From Bog-473 sp963838835 (GTDB lineage: Bacteria > Actinomycetota > Acidimicrobiia > Acidimicrobiales > RAAP-2), in NCBI GenBank assembly GCA_963838835.1, contig CAWITA010000019.1, forward strand, positions 315,906 through 379,905: a DNA stretch of 64,000 nucleotides. The letters run 5' to 3'. Made by a program: the position numbers and the translations under genes. The notes beneath the pieces are model-generated. The model saw only the letters and a list, made by a program, of their open reading frames with translations, was not told the DNA's origin and did not search any database. Positions 28,538-38,235 of the stretch are shown here, in pieces. Position 1 is the stretch's first letter, and each line of letters starts with the position of its first letter.

Positions 28538-29494
28538 CTACGAGTACGCCTGCACTTCGGCCACCTGCATGGAGGAGGTTGGCGTCGAGGTGGTGGTGAC
28601 GGTATGCCAGTACTTCGTTATGGCCGCGGCCACCGCCAAGTCGAGGATAATCTCGTACGGCTCCGCCGGAATGGAGCCCTGGGCCTCGGTCACCTGCCAG
28701 ACCTGCGTGCCATCGAGGTAGATCGTGACGGACACGCCTGGAATCCATTGGATCCCGTAGACATGGAATCCTGCGGCGAGACCGGCACTCACCTTGACAG
28801 TGTTGGAGAGAATCTTGTTGCTCAGGAAGTAGGTGGAATGCACCGCTTGGTTCGGAGGTCCGTAGAAGTCAAAGCCGCCCTCATAGCCGTCGAGTTCGTT
28901 CTCGGAGGTGCCTGCCACCGAAGGCATGAACCAGATGGACGGCCACATGCCGTTGGTCATGTTGGGCATCTTGGCTTTGACCTGGACGTACCAACCGGTC
29001 GTCGGCAGCGTGAACTTGCCTTCGGTGGTTACCACACCGCTGATCCACGGATAGGTGCTGGCCCATTGGTTCGTGTTTTGCTGCGCAGTCAGCGTCAGCC
29101 CGTTGTCGACGGTGACCTCCGCGGGACCGTACATCGCGAGATCGTATCCGTTTCCACCATGAGCCGTGTCGTTCGGGGCCGAATACGGCAACGGCAGGAC
29201 GCCCTCATCGTTCCAACGGATTCCCTGTGCGCCGAGATAGGTGTTCCAGTTCGAGCTGTCGAGAGTCGTTCCGGCAAAGTGATCGTCAAAGATCAGCTCC
29301 TGCGACGTATAGCCGCTCGGAGGCGGCATCGTGCTCGACGGCGCGGCCGTCGTGGCGTTCGTCGCTGTCGTGCTCGTCGGCTGGCCGGACGAGGCGGCTT
29401 GTGCCGATGCGGCCGGGATTACCACTGCCGCCAGACTTATCACCGCTACCCTCACTACGGTCTTGGTGCTCACGCCTACAATTTTTACTCTCAT
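28538..29494 (-). CDS. Secreted glycoside hydrolase family 16 (beta-glucanase-type)
   Basis: A 318-residue exported polysaccharide hydrolase. ATG 29494 begins a signal peptide (KTVVRVAVISLAAVVIPAA, cleavage near AQAAS), then a short Thr/Ser/Pro linker and the GH16 jelly roll. The catalytic signature is ENELDGYEGGFDFYG, matching the E-x-D-x-x-E motif in which the two glutamates are nucleophile and acid/base. GVVTTEGKFTLPTTGWYVQV and GMWPSIWFMP are typical flanking strands, and FHVYGIQWIPGVSVTIYLDG supplies the usual C-terminal strands. Likely targets are beta-1,3 or beta-1,3-1,4-glucans, but the substrate cannot be fixed. Convergent with the DUF2510-type gene. Confidence 0.88.
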   Translation of the reverse strand: MRVKIVGVSTKTVVRVAVISLAAVVIPAASAQAASSGQPTSTTATNATTAAPSSTMPPPSGYTSQELIFDDHFAGTTLDSSNWNTYLGAQGIRWNDEGVLPLPYSAPNDTAHGGNGYDLAMYGPAEVTVDNGLTLTAQQNTNQWASTYPWISGVVTTEGKFTLPTTGWYVQVKAKMPNMTNGMWPSIWFMPSVAGTSENELDGYEGGFDFYGPPNQAVHSTYFLSNKILSNTVKVSAGLAAGFHVYGIQWIPGVSVTIYLDGTQVWQVTEAQGSIPAEPYEIILDLAVAAAITKYWHTVTTTSTPTSSMQVAEVQAYS

Positions 29495-30409
29495 CGTGTT
29501 GCCGTGGGTAGGGATGATGCACCATCGTGAACGCTCTGCAGATGTTTGTGACTTCGGTGGCCGTCCACACGTTCGTCCTGAAACCGTCAGAGAGAACCCA
29601 CCGACTGTGTGTCGTTTAGACACATTTCCGCAGGTTAGAGCGTCAAGTCCGGGCCTTGCATCGATGGTTGGAAGAAGGTACGAAAGCACCATGAGGGCGG
29701 CCCGATGCTACGGATGCGTTTAAGAGAGTGCGAAACAGCAAGACGTCGGCCCGAAGCGGCTTGAACGTCGGTCGGAACATCGACACCGGTCAACGGCCGT
29801 TCTGATCTGTGTCATCAGCGAGGGTGGATCACCGAGATCGACCTGCAACGCGCCTGGCGGCATCGAAGAGGAGTCGTCAAGCTCACGCGGCGGCCGGACA
29901 GCCGACGACGGCCTCCCATTCCGTTCTATTCGTCTACTCGTACTCTCGTTATCTCTTCTGTACTCGCGTTATCGCTGTGGACCGCGCGCCCGCAGTCGAT
30001 CGTCTCGCCACTCGCCCCGATGGCGCGTCGAATGATTTGAGCGGCCGTCATTGCGCCACAGCTGCTCTTGACTTGAAGCGACCGCAAACCCCCAACCCTT
30101 GTAAACCGCAAACCCCCAACCCTTGTAATCGGTCGAGCGATTTCGATGATCCAGCCTCTGTCATCGCGTCAAACCACCCAGCCCACCAAGCCTGTTGCAC
30201 TGGACCCCGCCTGCCGAAAGCTGTACGTGCCCCAAAGGCGCTGCCCGATCCGTCGCCGCGTCGCTGCAGATCAGAGCGTCGTCGATCTTGGTCAAAGAGC
30301 AGTTGGCGCCACCTGCCTGTGGCAGGTACTGCGTACCGTGCACCCGAGGCAGAGATGATCGCTAGAAAAGGGCCGACTACTGCAACGTCGATGCGTGTAG
30401 AGGACCCGT
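29495..30409. other. Long interval without a supported gene
   Basis: About 900 bases. Short open frames on both strands lack good starts or family character. The interval contains the perfect 24-base tandem duplication listed separately. The first 200 bases are the likely promoter region for the GH16 gene. Confidence 0.5.
30081..30128. repeat. Perfect 24-base tandem duplication
   Basis: The unit beginning ACCGCAAACCCCCAACCC occupies 30081-30104 and is repeated exactly at 30105-30128. It is in a gene-poor stretch next to a small broken gene. Only two copies are present, so it is not a CRISPR array. Confidence 0.85.
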
Positions 30410-30640
30410 ATGTTCCTCGATGACCTCCGGGCGCTAGGCATCCCCTGATCGACGGACTTGTCGGCCCTTGCGGCCTCTCACGAAGACGTGGAGAAGGTCT
30501 GGACCTTCATCCGCATGTGGGGTCCGGACTACGAGGATGCCATGGACGTGCTCGGGCTCACGGCCCAGTTGCCAGAACTGACACAAGAGGTTGAGAAGAT
30601 CCTGTGCATGATCCGGCTCTGCGAGAACTACAAGTCGTAA
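30410..30640 (+). pseudogene. Small acidic helical protein with an in-frame TGA
   Basis: ATG 30410 follows AGAGGA at a good distance and reads MFLDDLRALGIP, then TGA at 30446-30448, then in the same frame STDLSALAASHEDVEKVWTF and IRMWGPDYEDAMDVLGLTAQ to the stop at 30640. The part after the TGA is convincingly protein-like (acidic, helical) and the ribosome binding site belongs to the upstream ATG, so I read it as one 76-codon gene with a nonsense codon. A restart at TTG 30458 could still give 60 residues. Family not recognised. Confidence 0.5.
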
Positions 30641-30963
30641 AGGCTTCGGTCTCGGAATCTCGCCACGTCTCCGACCACGCCCGTGCGCCGCTCAGGGTGT
30701 TGCCGGCCGCGGCTTCGATGCCCTCGACCGGCCCGTCCACCACCTCCGGCGATGGCGAGCACGATACCGCGGTGCTGGAAGATAACTCCAGGCCGGCTCG
30801 TTGTCCCGCGGGACGCGAGCAGGTCAACTGGGCCGCCCACACGGGCACGACGTCCCCTCGTCCTCGTACGCTCGAACCTCTCGGTCGATCTGGTGACAAA
30901 CGCAGGAATAGTCGAGTCACCGCAGTCCAGCGCAACCGGGGAGAGAGCCAATAGCGTCTCCGC
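30641..30963. other. Non-coding interval before the alpha/beta hydrolase
   Basis: About 320 bases. Open frames here are antisense or frame shadows. I see no RNA gene or repeat. Confidence 0.45.
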
Positions 30964-31839
30964 ATGACCCGTGTTCTGGGTGATCACGAACTGGCACTTC
31001 CCGATGGGCGCCATATCGGATTCACGCTGTACGGGGACGAGGGCGGCGCACCGGTGGTGAACTGCCACGGCGGCCTTGTTAGTGGGCACGATGTCGGCCC
31101 CGCCGATGAGGATGCTCGAGCGCTGGGCCTCTGCGTGATCTCGCCGGATCGACCTGGCATCGGGCGCACCGATCGCCTTCCCGGTTACGGCCTTCTCGCG
31201 TGGGTCAACACCGATCTGGTGGCGCTGCTCGACCATCTCGGTGTCCAGAGGTTCAGCGTCATGGGGTGGTCAGAGGGTGGTCAGTACGCGCTGGCTGTGG
31301 CCTTCGCGCTCGGCGAGCGGGTCGCGCGCTGCGCCGTGGTGGCCGGCTGCCTGCCGCTCGACGACCCCGATACGTACAAGCAGTTGAACCGCCTCGATCG
31401 ATCCTTGATCCGACTGTCCGAGCACGCGCCGTTCGCGGCGCGGGCATACTTCGACCTCACGCGGGTTTTGGCTCGGCATGCCCCGAACGTGCTCCTGCGC
31501 CAGGCCGTGAAGAACCTGTCGGCGCAGGAATCCACGGCGGTGACAGAGCGCGGCCAATGGCTCCCTACGCTGCTCAACGAGGGGGCGACGAGTTCGCGGG
31601 GCGGCGTCGATGAGTACCTTGCGCTGAGTGCACCATGGTGCTTCGCCCCCGAGGAGGTGGCGGTTCCCGTCCACGTCTTCCAGGGCGGCGCCGACACGCT
31701 CGTGCCCGAGGCCTGGGCACGCTCCTTGGCGGCTCGCATCCCGGGAGCGGCCATTACCTGCTATCCCGACGAGGGGCACTTCATCGCGCTCACCCGGCGG
31801 CGTGACGTGCTCTCGTGGCTGGCCCACGACCTCCTTTGA
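30964..31839 (+). CDS. Alpha/beta hydrolase
   Basis: A 291-residue hydrolase with VVNCHGGLVSGHDVG as oxyanion loop, ISPDRPGIGRTDRLPGYGL as the next conserved strand-loop, nucleophile elbow VMGWSEGGQYAL (Ser), an acid residue in VFQGGADTLVP and the His in YPDEGHFIALT. This order is standard for the fold. The lid region is helical (LIRLSEHAPFAARAYFDL). It stands 44 bases upstream of a decayed TauD-type dioxygenase gene. The substrate is not predictable; esterase or C-C hydrolase are equally possible. Confidence 0.85.
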   Translation: MTRVLGDHELALPDGRHIGFTLYGDEGGAPVVNCHGGLVSGHDVGPADEDARALGLCVISPDRPGIGRTDRLPGYGLLAWVNTDLVALLDHLGVQRFSVMGWSEGGQYALAVAFALGERVARCAVVAGCLPLDDPDTYKQLNRLDRSLIRLSEHAPFAARAYFDLTRVLARHAPNVLLRQAVKNLSAQESTAVTERGQWLPTLLNEGATSSRGGVDEYLALSAPWCFAPEEVAVPVHVFQGGADTLVPEAWARSLAARIPGAAITCYPDEGHFIALTRRRDVLSWLAHDLL

Positions 31840-31882
31840 GTCGCCATCGGGTCAGCTACCAGCGGACTGTAGGCATCGGTGT

Positions 31883-32750
31883 ATGACGGTCAGCACCTTG
31901 GACCTCGACGTTCGTCCACTGAGCCCGACCATCGGCGCCGAGATATTCGGAATCGATTGCTCGACCGACCTGGATGACAACGTCATCGCCGCCATTCGCG
32001 AGATATGGCTCGAACGCCTCGTGTTTTTCTTCCCCGACGAGGTGTTCGATGATGGCTCCCAGATCGCCTTCGCTGAGCGTTCGGCCAGTTGACCGAGAGC
32101 CATCCCGTTGAACGGCAAGGACTCGAGAGGAAAGAAGTTCATTCCATCTACAGCTCGAAGGACCGGACCGACTTCTTGCACACGGACATCACATTCATGA
32201 ACCGACCCGCCATGGCATCCATGCTGCGCTCGGTGATCGTGCCCACGGCAGGTGGCGACACGATGTGGGCGGACACGAGGGCGGCTACGAAAGGCTGGCT
32301 CCCCCACTCCAAAGGCTCTGCGACGAGCTTTCGGCCTTTCACTTCGAACCGTTCTACGCCCAGGTCGTCGGGCCCAGGTCGTCGCCGAAGGCCCTGGCAA
32401 CGTCTGGGAGGGTAACAAGCTGCCGCCGGCGATACATCCCGTCGTCCGTGTCCATCCAGAGACCGGCCACAAGGACCTCTTCGTGAAGCCAAAATTCACG
32501 ATTCGTGTTGAGGACATGCCGGAGACCCAGAGCGACTCCTTCCTTCGCATCCTCTACGAGACATGACCAATCCGTCGTTCGTCGTGCGATACCGGGAACG
32601 CTCTCCTTCTGGGACAACCGGTCGACGATGCACTTCGGAATCCATGACTATGAGGACCAACGCCGGGTTATGCATCGGGTCACGTTGCGCGGAGACGGAC
32701 CCTGGGTCCGTCAGAAGTTGGTCAGCCAAGACGCACACCCGTCCCTTTAG
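31883..32750 (+). pseudogene. TauD/TfdA-family 2-oxoglutarate dioxygenase, multiply frameshifted
   Basis: The remains of an Fe(II)/2-oxoglutarate dioxygenase are spread over all three frames: LDLDVRPLSPTIGAEIFGID, then LTESHPVERQ and the iron motif FLHTDITFMNRP, then a Tyr-rich segment YERLAPPLQRLCDELSAF, then AIHPVVRVHPETGHKDLF, and finally FWDNRSTMHFGIHDYEDQRR with the distal His in RVMHRVTLRGDGPW. Breaks lie near 32080, 32285, 32375, 32565 and 32605. All normal blocks are present in order, so the gene was once complete. Five lesions make inactivation likely. Confidence 0.85.
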
Positions 32751-32962
32751 GAAGGGGCGACCGCAGCCTCATTGGGTCGTTCGACCTCATATCCGGACGA
32801 GGAATTTCGCGTGCCCATCACCGCTCGGAGGGTCGTCGCAACAATTCGGACGTCGGTTGAGACCGGGCCAGCCAGGTCGATGCCAGCGGCTGTGATTTCT
32901 GCTCGCGGCGAGCTCCGGCGGTAGGGTTGTCTTGGCATCCATGGCCATGAGAAGGAGCGCCA

Positions 32963-33439
32963 ATGTCTGTCGATCGTGTGTCCGCTACCCGCCGCATCGC
33001 CGCACCGGCGAGCAAGCTGTTCGCAATCGTCTCCAATCCTGCCGGTCACGTCGAGATCGACGGTTCGGGGATGCTTGAGGCCACACCTGACGCCAGACCC
33101 CTCACGGCAGTCGGGGAAACCTTCGACATGGACATGGACCGCGAACCTCTCGGCGACATTCCCAATATGGGCAAGTACAAGGTCCGCAACACGGTCACTC
33201 AGATCGTTCCCGATCGCCTGTTTGAATGGGGTGTCGGCAGTGCCGACCGGCCGCTTTTCGGTCACGTCTATGGCTGGCAGTTCGATGCTGTCAACGAATC
33301 TGAGACCGACGTGACGAACTATTGCGATTGGACCAACATCCCCGCGGAGATGCGCTCTCGGCGCGATTGGCCCGTCGTGCCCGTCCGCATGCTCGAGCAA
33401 TCCGTGGAGAACCTCGAGCGGGTCGCCACCGCCCGGTAG
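32963..33439 (+). CDS. SRPBCC / polyketide-cyclase-type ligand-binding protein
   Basis: A 158-residue helix-grip protein. ATG 32963 follows GAAGGAG about nine bases upstream. Typical opening strand and helix are VSATRRIAAPASKLFAIVSN, with PAGHVEIDGSGMLEAT next. A basic/aromatic middle (NTVTQIVPDRLFEWGV) and the C-terminal helix MLEQSVENLERVATA close the cavity. These proteins bind hydrophobic ligands or catalyse cyclisation or conjugation; the ligand is unknown. It stands alone, after the decayed dioxygenase. Confidence 0.85.
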   Translation: MSVDRVSATRRIAAPASKLFAIVSNPAGHVEIDGSGMLEATPDARPLTAVGETFDMDMDREPLGDIPNMGKYKVRNTVTQIVPDRLFEWGVGSADRPLFGHVYGWQFDAVNESETDVTNYCDWTNIPAEMRSRRDWPVVPVRMLEQSVENLERVATAR

Positions 33440-33483
33440 AGTTCAGCCCTGGCTCACCCTCCCGGCGACAGGAGGCACCCTGC

Positions 33484-33771
33484 TCAGCGTCGTGCAAAGT
33501 TCGGAAAGTCCACGAGGCGCTCAGTGAACTCCTTGCTCCTCTCGGCTGGCGTACGCCACTTCTGCCATGCGGATTGTTTGGTGATTCCTACAGCGTCGGC
33601 GATCTCCTGCCAGGTGCGTCCGTCTCTCCGGAGCACGTTCACCGCGCGGTTTTGAATCTCTTGGAAGTAGCGCTCATACATTGCAGCAATGGCGAGCACC
33701 TCCATTGGATTGACCTCTTGGCCCTGAGTCACCTGTTGCCATCTGTTCCAGTGCGATTCGGCGTTTGTCAT
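33484..33771 (-). CDS. Small HTH DNA-binding protein
   Basis: A 95-residue protein from ATG 33771. After an N-terminal helix (EVLAIAAMYERYFQEIQNRA) comes a clear helix-turn-helix: VLRRDGRTWQEIADAVGITK then QSAWQKWRTPAERS, like the HTH of sigma-70 region 4 or homeodomain-like regulators. No effector domain is present. It is likely a small transcriptional regulator; targets are unknown. It is convergent with the SRPBCC gene and divergent from the RibD-like gene. Confidence 0.7.
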   Translation of the reverse strand: MTNAESHWNRWQQVTQGQEVNPMEVLAIAAMYERYFQEIQNRAVNVLRRDGRTWQEIADAVGITKQSAWQKWRTPAERSKEFTERLVDFPNFARR

Positions 33772-34018
33772 TTAGTCAGCGTATCCTGACGCGTCAGGCA
33801 AGGCTGACATTTATCGCTTTCAGACGGGCGATACTCCGGAACACATGCCACCCACTATCGGCGGGTCTGGGCAATTCCGACGCGTCAGCTTGGTCCCGTG
33901 AGACCTCAACGGCCGGATGCCAGGCGGAAAACGTCGAGCGTCGCCTACAGTGTGCGTTTGGCGCGACGGCGCCGTCTCCACAAGAGACGTACCGCCACCG
34001 GGCAAGGAGCGCAGCAGC

Positions 34019-34636
34019 ATGGGCAAGCTCATCGTCACCGAGTTTGTGACGCTCGACGGTGTGGCACAGGCGCCTGGAGGGCCCGACGAGGACCGCGACG
34101 GCGGCTTCCCTCACGGCGGGTGGCAGGCGCCACTGGCGGACCAGGAGTCGGGGGGCGTCATCTTCGAACAAGCGAGCAGCATGGATGCCCTGCTCCTCGG
34201 GCGACGGACCTACGAGATCTTTGCCGGCTACTGGCCGAGCGCTCCACGAGAGATCCCCTTCACCGATCTGCTCAACGGCGCTCCGAAGTACGTTGCCAGC
34301 CGCACGCTCGCGGGCCCTCTCGCATGGCAGGGGTCGACGCTCGTCGCCGACGAGCTCGCCGAGAGCATCACTACCCTCAAGGAGCGCCACGACGAGATCC
34401 ACGTCATCGGCAGTCTCGATCTCCTCCAGTCTCTGCTGCGCTTCGGTCTCGTCGACCGGTTGAACCTGTGGCTGTACCCTCTGTTGCTCGGCAGCGGCAA
34501 GCAGGTGTTCGCCGACGGGACCATACCCACGGTGCTGCACCTCACCGAATCAGTCACCTACCCGAACGGCACGCTCCATCTCACCTACGAGACCGCGGGC
34601 GTGCCCACATACGGCAACCTCGCCGTCGAAGAGTAG
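34019..34636 (+). CDS. Dihydrofolate reductase family protein (RibD C-terminal-like)
   Basis: A 205-residue protein with the DHFR/RibD reductase fold: MGKLIVTEFVTLDGVAQAPG opens the nucleotide-binding sheet, MDALLLGRRTYEIFAGYW is the conserved second block, KYVASRTLAGPLAWQGSTLV the third, IHVIGSLDLLQSLLRFGLVD the fourth, and LNLWLYPLLLGSGKQVF the fifth. ATG 34019 has AAGGAG about ten bases upstream and is preferred to an upstream in-frame start that adds an Arg-rich leader. Stand-alone homologues are common in actinobacteria and reduce unknown substrates with NADPH; true riboflavin function is unlikely without a deaminase domain. Confidence 0.88.
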   Translation: MGKLIVTEFVTLDGVAQAPGGPDEDRDGGFPHGGWQAPLADQESGGVIFEQASSMDALLLGRRTYEIFAGYWPSAPREIPFTDLLNGAPKYVASRTLAGPLAWQGSTLVADELAESITTLKERHDEIHVIGSLDLLQSLLRFGLVDRLNLWLYPLLLGSGKQVFADGTIPTVLHLTESVTYPNGTLHLTYETAGVPTYGNLAVEE

Positions 34637-35281
34637 GACTCACCACTCGTCGCCGAACGTGATGAGCGATGCCACCGCGGTGGTGCTGCCCTACTCGTGC
34701 CGTTGTGTCTCACCGATCCGGCGTCGGGGTCGCCCCCATCTCCCAATCTTCGACCAATACCCCAACGATCCCGGCAACAACACGGCGGCCGATGCCGTTT
34801 TCTTCGCCGAACTCGTCGATGGCACGCCGGCGAGACCTGCGTCGGGAGCTACGTTCTGCGACGAGAACCCGGCGTCGGGGTCGTTGGGACTGACCCCTAA
34901 GCTCGCCTCGCTGAGGCGTCTCGGCGAACTACACGATGTTCGCTCAATCGCCCCCGATCAGGCGCCGCCGGGTTATTGGTGTTGGTGAAGGACAGGGCGG
35001 AACGGAAGTACTCGACATCTGAGGACTTGGAATCTCGGTGCGGCGCTGCTCCCGTCGGAGGTGTGATCCCGACAACCGGGATTGGCTAGTGCAGCACCCA
35101 CGCAGGCGAGAATGCTGGGAATCCTCACCCCGTCGAGCGTTCGCCCGTTGACCAAAGTCTGAGCTGTAACACCGTGTCGCAAGAGTAAGGCGTAGCACGG
35201 GTGTCGCGAGAAGTGCAGCACCTCGGCATGGCCAGCTCGTCATACGGGATGAGCTCGCTCGCCCTGTAAGAGTGGCTAGAC
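34637..35281. other. Interval without a supported gene
   Basis: About 640 bases. A minus-strand frame at 34973-35221 is protein-like in part (ALLLRHGVTAQTLVNGRTLD, RIPSILACVGAALANP) and may be a gene remnant, but I could not extend it or name it. The rest shows nothing. Confidence 0.4.
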
Positions 35282-36202
35282 ATGTTTATGCCCGAAGTCC
35301 GTTCGAGGTGGCACGAGGACGGTTACGTCGTTCTTCCAGCATTCGTACCCGACCAGGCTCTCGCTGGAGCTCGGAGCGCTCTTTTTCTAGTCTTTCCGAC
35401 GGCCGACGAATTTCACCGCGACGTTGACCCCCAGCGCAATCAACGCTTTCGCAACGAATTCGGTGGGATCGTCGAGTTTCCCTTTGCAAGCGCAGAGCTC
35501 AGCCTGCTCGCAGTCGAACCCGCGTTGATCGATCTGGCCGAGGAGCTCCTCGGGTGTAATGAGTTGCGGGTCTATTCGATTGAGGCCTGGGCCAAGTACA
35601 CGGGCGCCGCCCATTTCGATCAGCACCATCACCGTGACTATCTCAGTCAGACCGTTCTTGTGCCCGCTCCCTCGGCTCCTGCCGACCAGGTGGAGATGTT
35701 CTTGTACCTCGTCGACGTGCCGACGGACCTCGGCCCACCGAGCTACGTGCCGAGGGCGTTCACGAGGGATATCGGTGCGTTGCCCAATTGGTACCCGAAG
35801 GAAAGCGGCGTTACGGATCCCGATGCGCCGCGGGGTTGGGTGTCCGACATCGGCCGTCCCGAGCTCTACGTCTCAGAAGTCTCGGCGGCAGGCACTGCCG
35901 GAACGGTCGTCGCGTACCGGCTCGATACCTTTCACCGCGGTACCGAGCTAACCCAGATAGACGGGGCCCGCTACACGATTCACGTGAGCTTTCGCACGAC
36001 TTCCGCGGACTGGGTTGGTCGCCATTCGTGGCCTAGCCGTGAGAACTCTCCGCAGTGGGCGGCCTTCGTGGTGCAGGCTTCACCCCGACAGCTACAGCTC
36101 TTTGGTTTCCCTGCCCCTGGGCACACGTATTGGACCCAGGAGACGCTTGCCGGCATGACGCGCCGCTACCCGGGGTTCGACACCGAGCCTTGGCTCATCT
36201 AA
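35282..36202 (+). CDS. Phytanoyl-CoA dioxygenase (PhyH)-family oxygenase
   Basis: A 306-residue non-haem Fe(II)/2-oxoglutarate oxygenase of the PhyH family. The N-terminal RWHEDGYVVLPAFVPDQAL is typical. The iron ligands are likely His and Asp in HFDQHHHRDYL and the distal His in YRLDTFHRGTEL; the 2-oxoglutarate Arg may be in TIHVSFRTTSADW. GPPSYVPRAFTRDIG lies between, as usual. Substrates across this family are diverse (fatty acids, secondary metabolites). It is intact, in contrast to the decayed TauD gene 3 kb upstream. Confidence 0.85.
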   Translation: MFMPEVRSRWHEDGYVVLPAFVPDQALAGARSALFLVFPTADEFHRDVDPQRNQRFRNEFGGIVEFPFASAELSLLAVEPALIDLAEELLGCNELRVYSIEAWAKYTGAAHFDQHHHRDYLSQTVLVPAPSAPADQVEMFLYLVDVPTDLGPPSYVPRAFTRDIGALPNWYPKESGVTDPDAPRGWVSDIGRPELYVSEVSAAGTAGTVVAYRLDTFHRGTELTQIDGARYTIHVSFRTTSADWVGRHSWPSRENSPQWAAFVVQASPRQLQLFGFPAPGHTYWTQETLAGMTRRYPGFDTEPWLI

Positions 36203-36530
36203 GTGACTCACTCCCAGTGATGATGTGGAACAGCCTGTCAACCTCCCGCGCGAAGGCGCTTCTGACTGTCTTTTGGTGAGGACGAAGGCTGTTGATGCCT
36301 CCGGCGCCCAAACTTTGTTGGACCGCAATGCTGCCCACGGGTGTTCGAAGGTCGAGCACGATCTGTACTCCCAGCCCGGCAGCCGGGGCACTCCGCAGAT
36401 CCCCCAGAGCAAGAACTCAATGAGCCGTCGTTGAGTTTACCGTATGTCACTCGTCCGCGACGGACAAAAGACGGTCTATTGGGAGCCCACAGTGACCATT
36501 AACGGCAGGTGAGGTGAGTCACGTCATCCG
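36203..36530. other. Non-coding interval between the PhyH gene and a small minus-strand gene
   Basis: About 330 bases with no supported gene, RNA or repeat. Confidence 0.45.
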
Positions 36531-36749
36531 TCACGGTCGCTCGTCGACCTCGGTCACGTATACCCAGCTATCTACGTGTGCGCTGTGACGTTTCACCACA
36601 ATGGGGCTGGCTTTCGACTTCGACAAGTCGCGAGCTCTTGCTTCTGCTGTGTCGTCACCACTGAACTCGCCTGTTTCCACAACGGTGTCATCGGGTTGAG
36701 AGAACTGGTAGCGCCAGATTGTTCGGAGGGATGGTTCTGCGTCGGTCAT
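36531..36749 (-). CDS. Small protein of unknown function
   Basis: A 72-residue protein, MTDAEPSLRTIWRYQFSQPD then VVETGEFSGDDTAEARARDL, ending VVKRHSAHVDSWVYVTEVDE. The alternation of strands and one helix, with normal codon use, suggests a compact alpha/beta fold. The ribosome binding site is weak (GAAAG). No family name can be given. It sits 113 bases downstream of the amidohydrolase gene on the same strand. Confidence 0.6.
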   Translation of the reverse strand: MTDAEPSLRTIWRYQFSQPDDTVVETGEFSGDDTAEARARDLSKSKASPIVVKRHSAHVDSWVYVTEVDERP

Positions 36750-36862
36750 GCTTTCGACAATACCGACTAGCCAGTCCCGAGGTTTGACGCATGCCAGCGG
36801 GTACTGCGGAGTCGACCGCGGAACCTTGCCAGCGGAGCCGACCTGCTCGTTTTTCAGTTCGG

Positions 36863-37993
36863 TTAGGGCGCCCTTAAGAGATAGGCGGCGTTGCCTCCAA
36901 AGAAGCCGGCAGAGTCCTCCTCCGGCACAAGCCCCGAGGCTTTGTAATCCTCGATGGCGGAAAAGGTCCCTTCGGTATGGGGATAGTCACTGCACGCCAT
37001 GAAGATGTCGCCGGAGCGCGCCATGAGTCGGTGCGGCTGCTCGTACGAGAAAGCTGCAACCCGCACCTGACGTCGGAAGTATTCGCTTGGCATGAGAGAG
37101 AGTCCCCTCGATTCCCCGTTGAAACGCGCCGTGTGGCGATAACCACCATCCATCATCTGCAGGTGTTGCGGCACCCACGTCGCCGATAATTCCATTATGC
37201 CCATCCGAAGATCTGGGTAGCGCTCGAGAACACCGTTCAGGATCAAGTCGGTCATCGCGAGGGCTGCGGCCGTCCATATGAAAACGACGCTGAGTGGTGT
37301 GATCCCCCCCTCCATATCCTCTCCGTACCACGCCTCGTCGAACGGGCGAGCTTGATTGGCGACGTGGAAAACCGGAGTGATCCCGTGGTCCACGAATGCA
37401 GCCCAAGCGCGATCGAGCTCGGGGTGCGACAAGGGTCGCCCGTCCACCAGCGAGGGCGCGATCAAGGCCAGACGGATGCCACCATCGGCCAGCGTCGCCA
37501 ACTGAGCTTCAAGCCACGTCAAATTCCGAAGACTCAAATGGGCCACTGGATAGAGTCGCCCCCCACCCTTGGCGGCTATCTCTACGATCCAACGGTTCCA
37601 CGCGGTCATGTTGGCCAGGGTGGCGCGCAGATCATGTTGAAGAGGTCGCTCCCAACTTATTCCGTAATTCGGAAACATGATCGAGGCGTCGAAACCTGAT
37701 CGATCTAACTGAAGGACGCGAGCCTCTGGGTCGGAGTAGCTCGCCGTGAACTCCTCGAGGTCGAAATCCGCGGGCAAACCATCCAACAAACGCTGGCGAA
37801 AAACGCCGATCCCGTCGACGTCACCCGGGCGATGTGGACCGCCCAAGCTCAGGCGGCGATCACCGAACATCAACCAGGTATAACCGAGATCGTCCTTTGC
37901 CATGTGCAATGCAACGTCGCGATCCGCCGGGTCGACGTACTTCCGCCACATTCCGGATGGCTCAAAGAGATGGGTGTCGGAGTCGATAAGCAT
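36863..37993 (-). CDS. Amidohydrolase_2 family metal-dependent hydrolase/decarboxylase
   Basis: A 376-residue TIM-barrel enzyme of the amidohydrolase_2 group, which includes ACMSD-type decarboxylases and hydrolases. The N-terminal metal motif is MLIDSDTHLFEP; a further His is in ITPVFHVANQA, and the C-terminal Asp block reads FMACSDYPHTEGTFS. RLLDGLPADFDLEEFTASY and FDASIMFPNYGI are typical intermediate blocks. ATG 37993 is chosen; TTG 38023 is possible but adds ten residues without family match. It is divergent from the nitrilase remnant, so the two may once have shared a control region in a catabolic cluster. The substrate is unknown. Confidence 0.85.
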   Translation of the reverse strand: MLIDSDTHLFEPSGMWRKYVDPADRDVALHMAKDDLGYTWLMFGDRRLSLGGPHRPGDVDGIGVFRQRLLDGLPADFDLEEFTASYSDPEARVLQLDRSGFDASIMFPNYGISWERPLQHDLRATLANMTAWNRWIVEIAAKGGGRLYPVAHLSLRNLTWLEAQLATLADGGIRLALIAPSLVDGRPLSHPELDRAWAAFVDHGITPVFHVANQARPFDEAWYGEDMEGGITPLSVVFIWTAAALAMTDLILNGVLERYPDLRMGIMELSATWVPQHLQMMDGGYRHTARFNGESRGLSLMPSEYFRRQVRVAAFSYEQPHRLMARSGDIFMACSDYPHTEGTFSAIEDYKASGLVPEEDSAGFFGGNAAYLLRAP

Positions 37994-38235
37994 GTTCACG
38001 TTGCCCCAATCCGAAGGCTCCAAATGAATCAGAGTGTTCGCCTAAACCCTACCGCCGGATTGCGGGTAGAGCGCTAAGAGGGTCCCCAGGACCAGCGTCG
38101 CCGGGTGTTTTTCTCTTCTCCGTGTGATGGGACGACGATCTGTCCTTGTGTGAGCATCGTCGCAACGCGCTCACACCACCGGCGGACGGAACTGCCCCAA
38201 GAGATATTGGTGCCACTCTTCGGGTGCATAATGGA

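Noticed and set aside
30081..30128. CRISPR array
   Set aside because: Only two directly abutting copies with no spacers and no cas genes. The other short tandem repeats in the window fail for the same reason.
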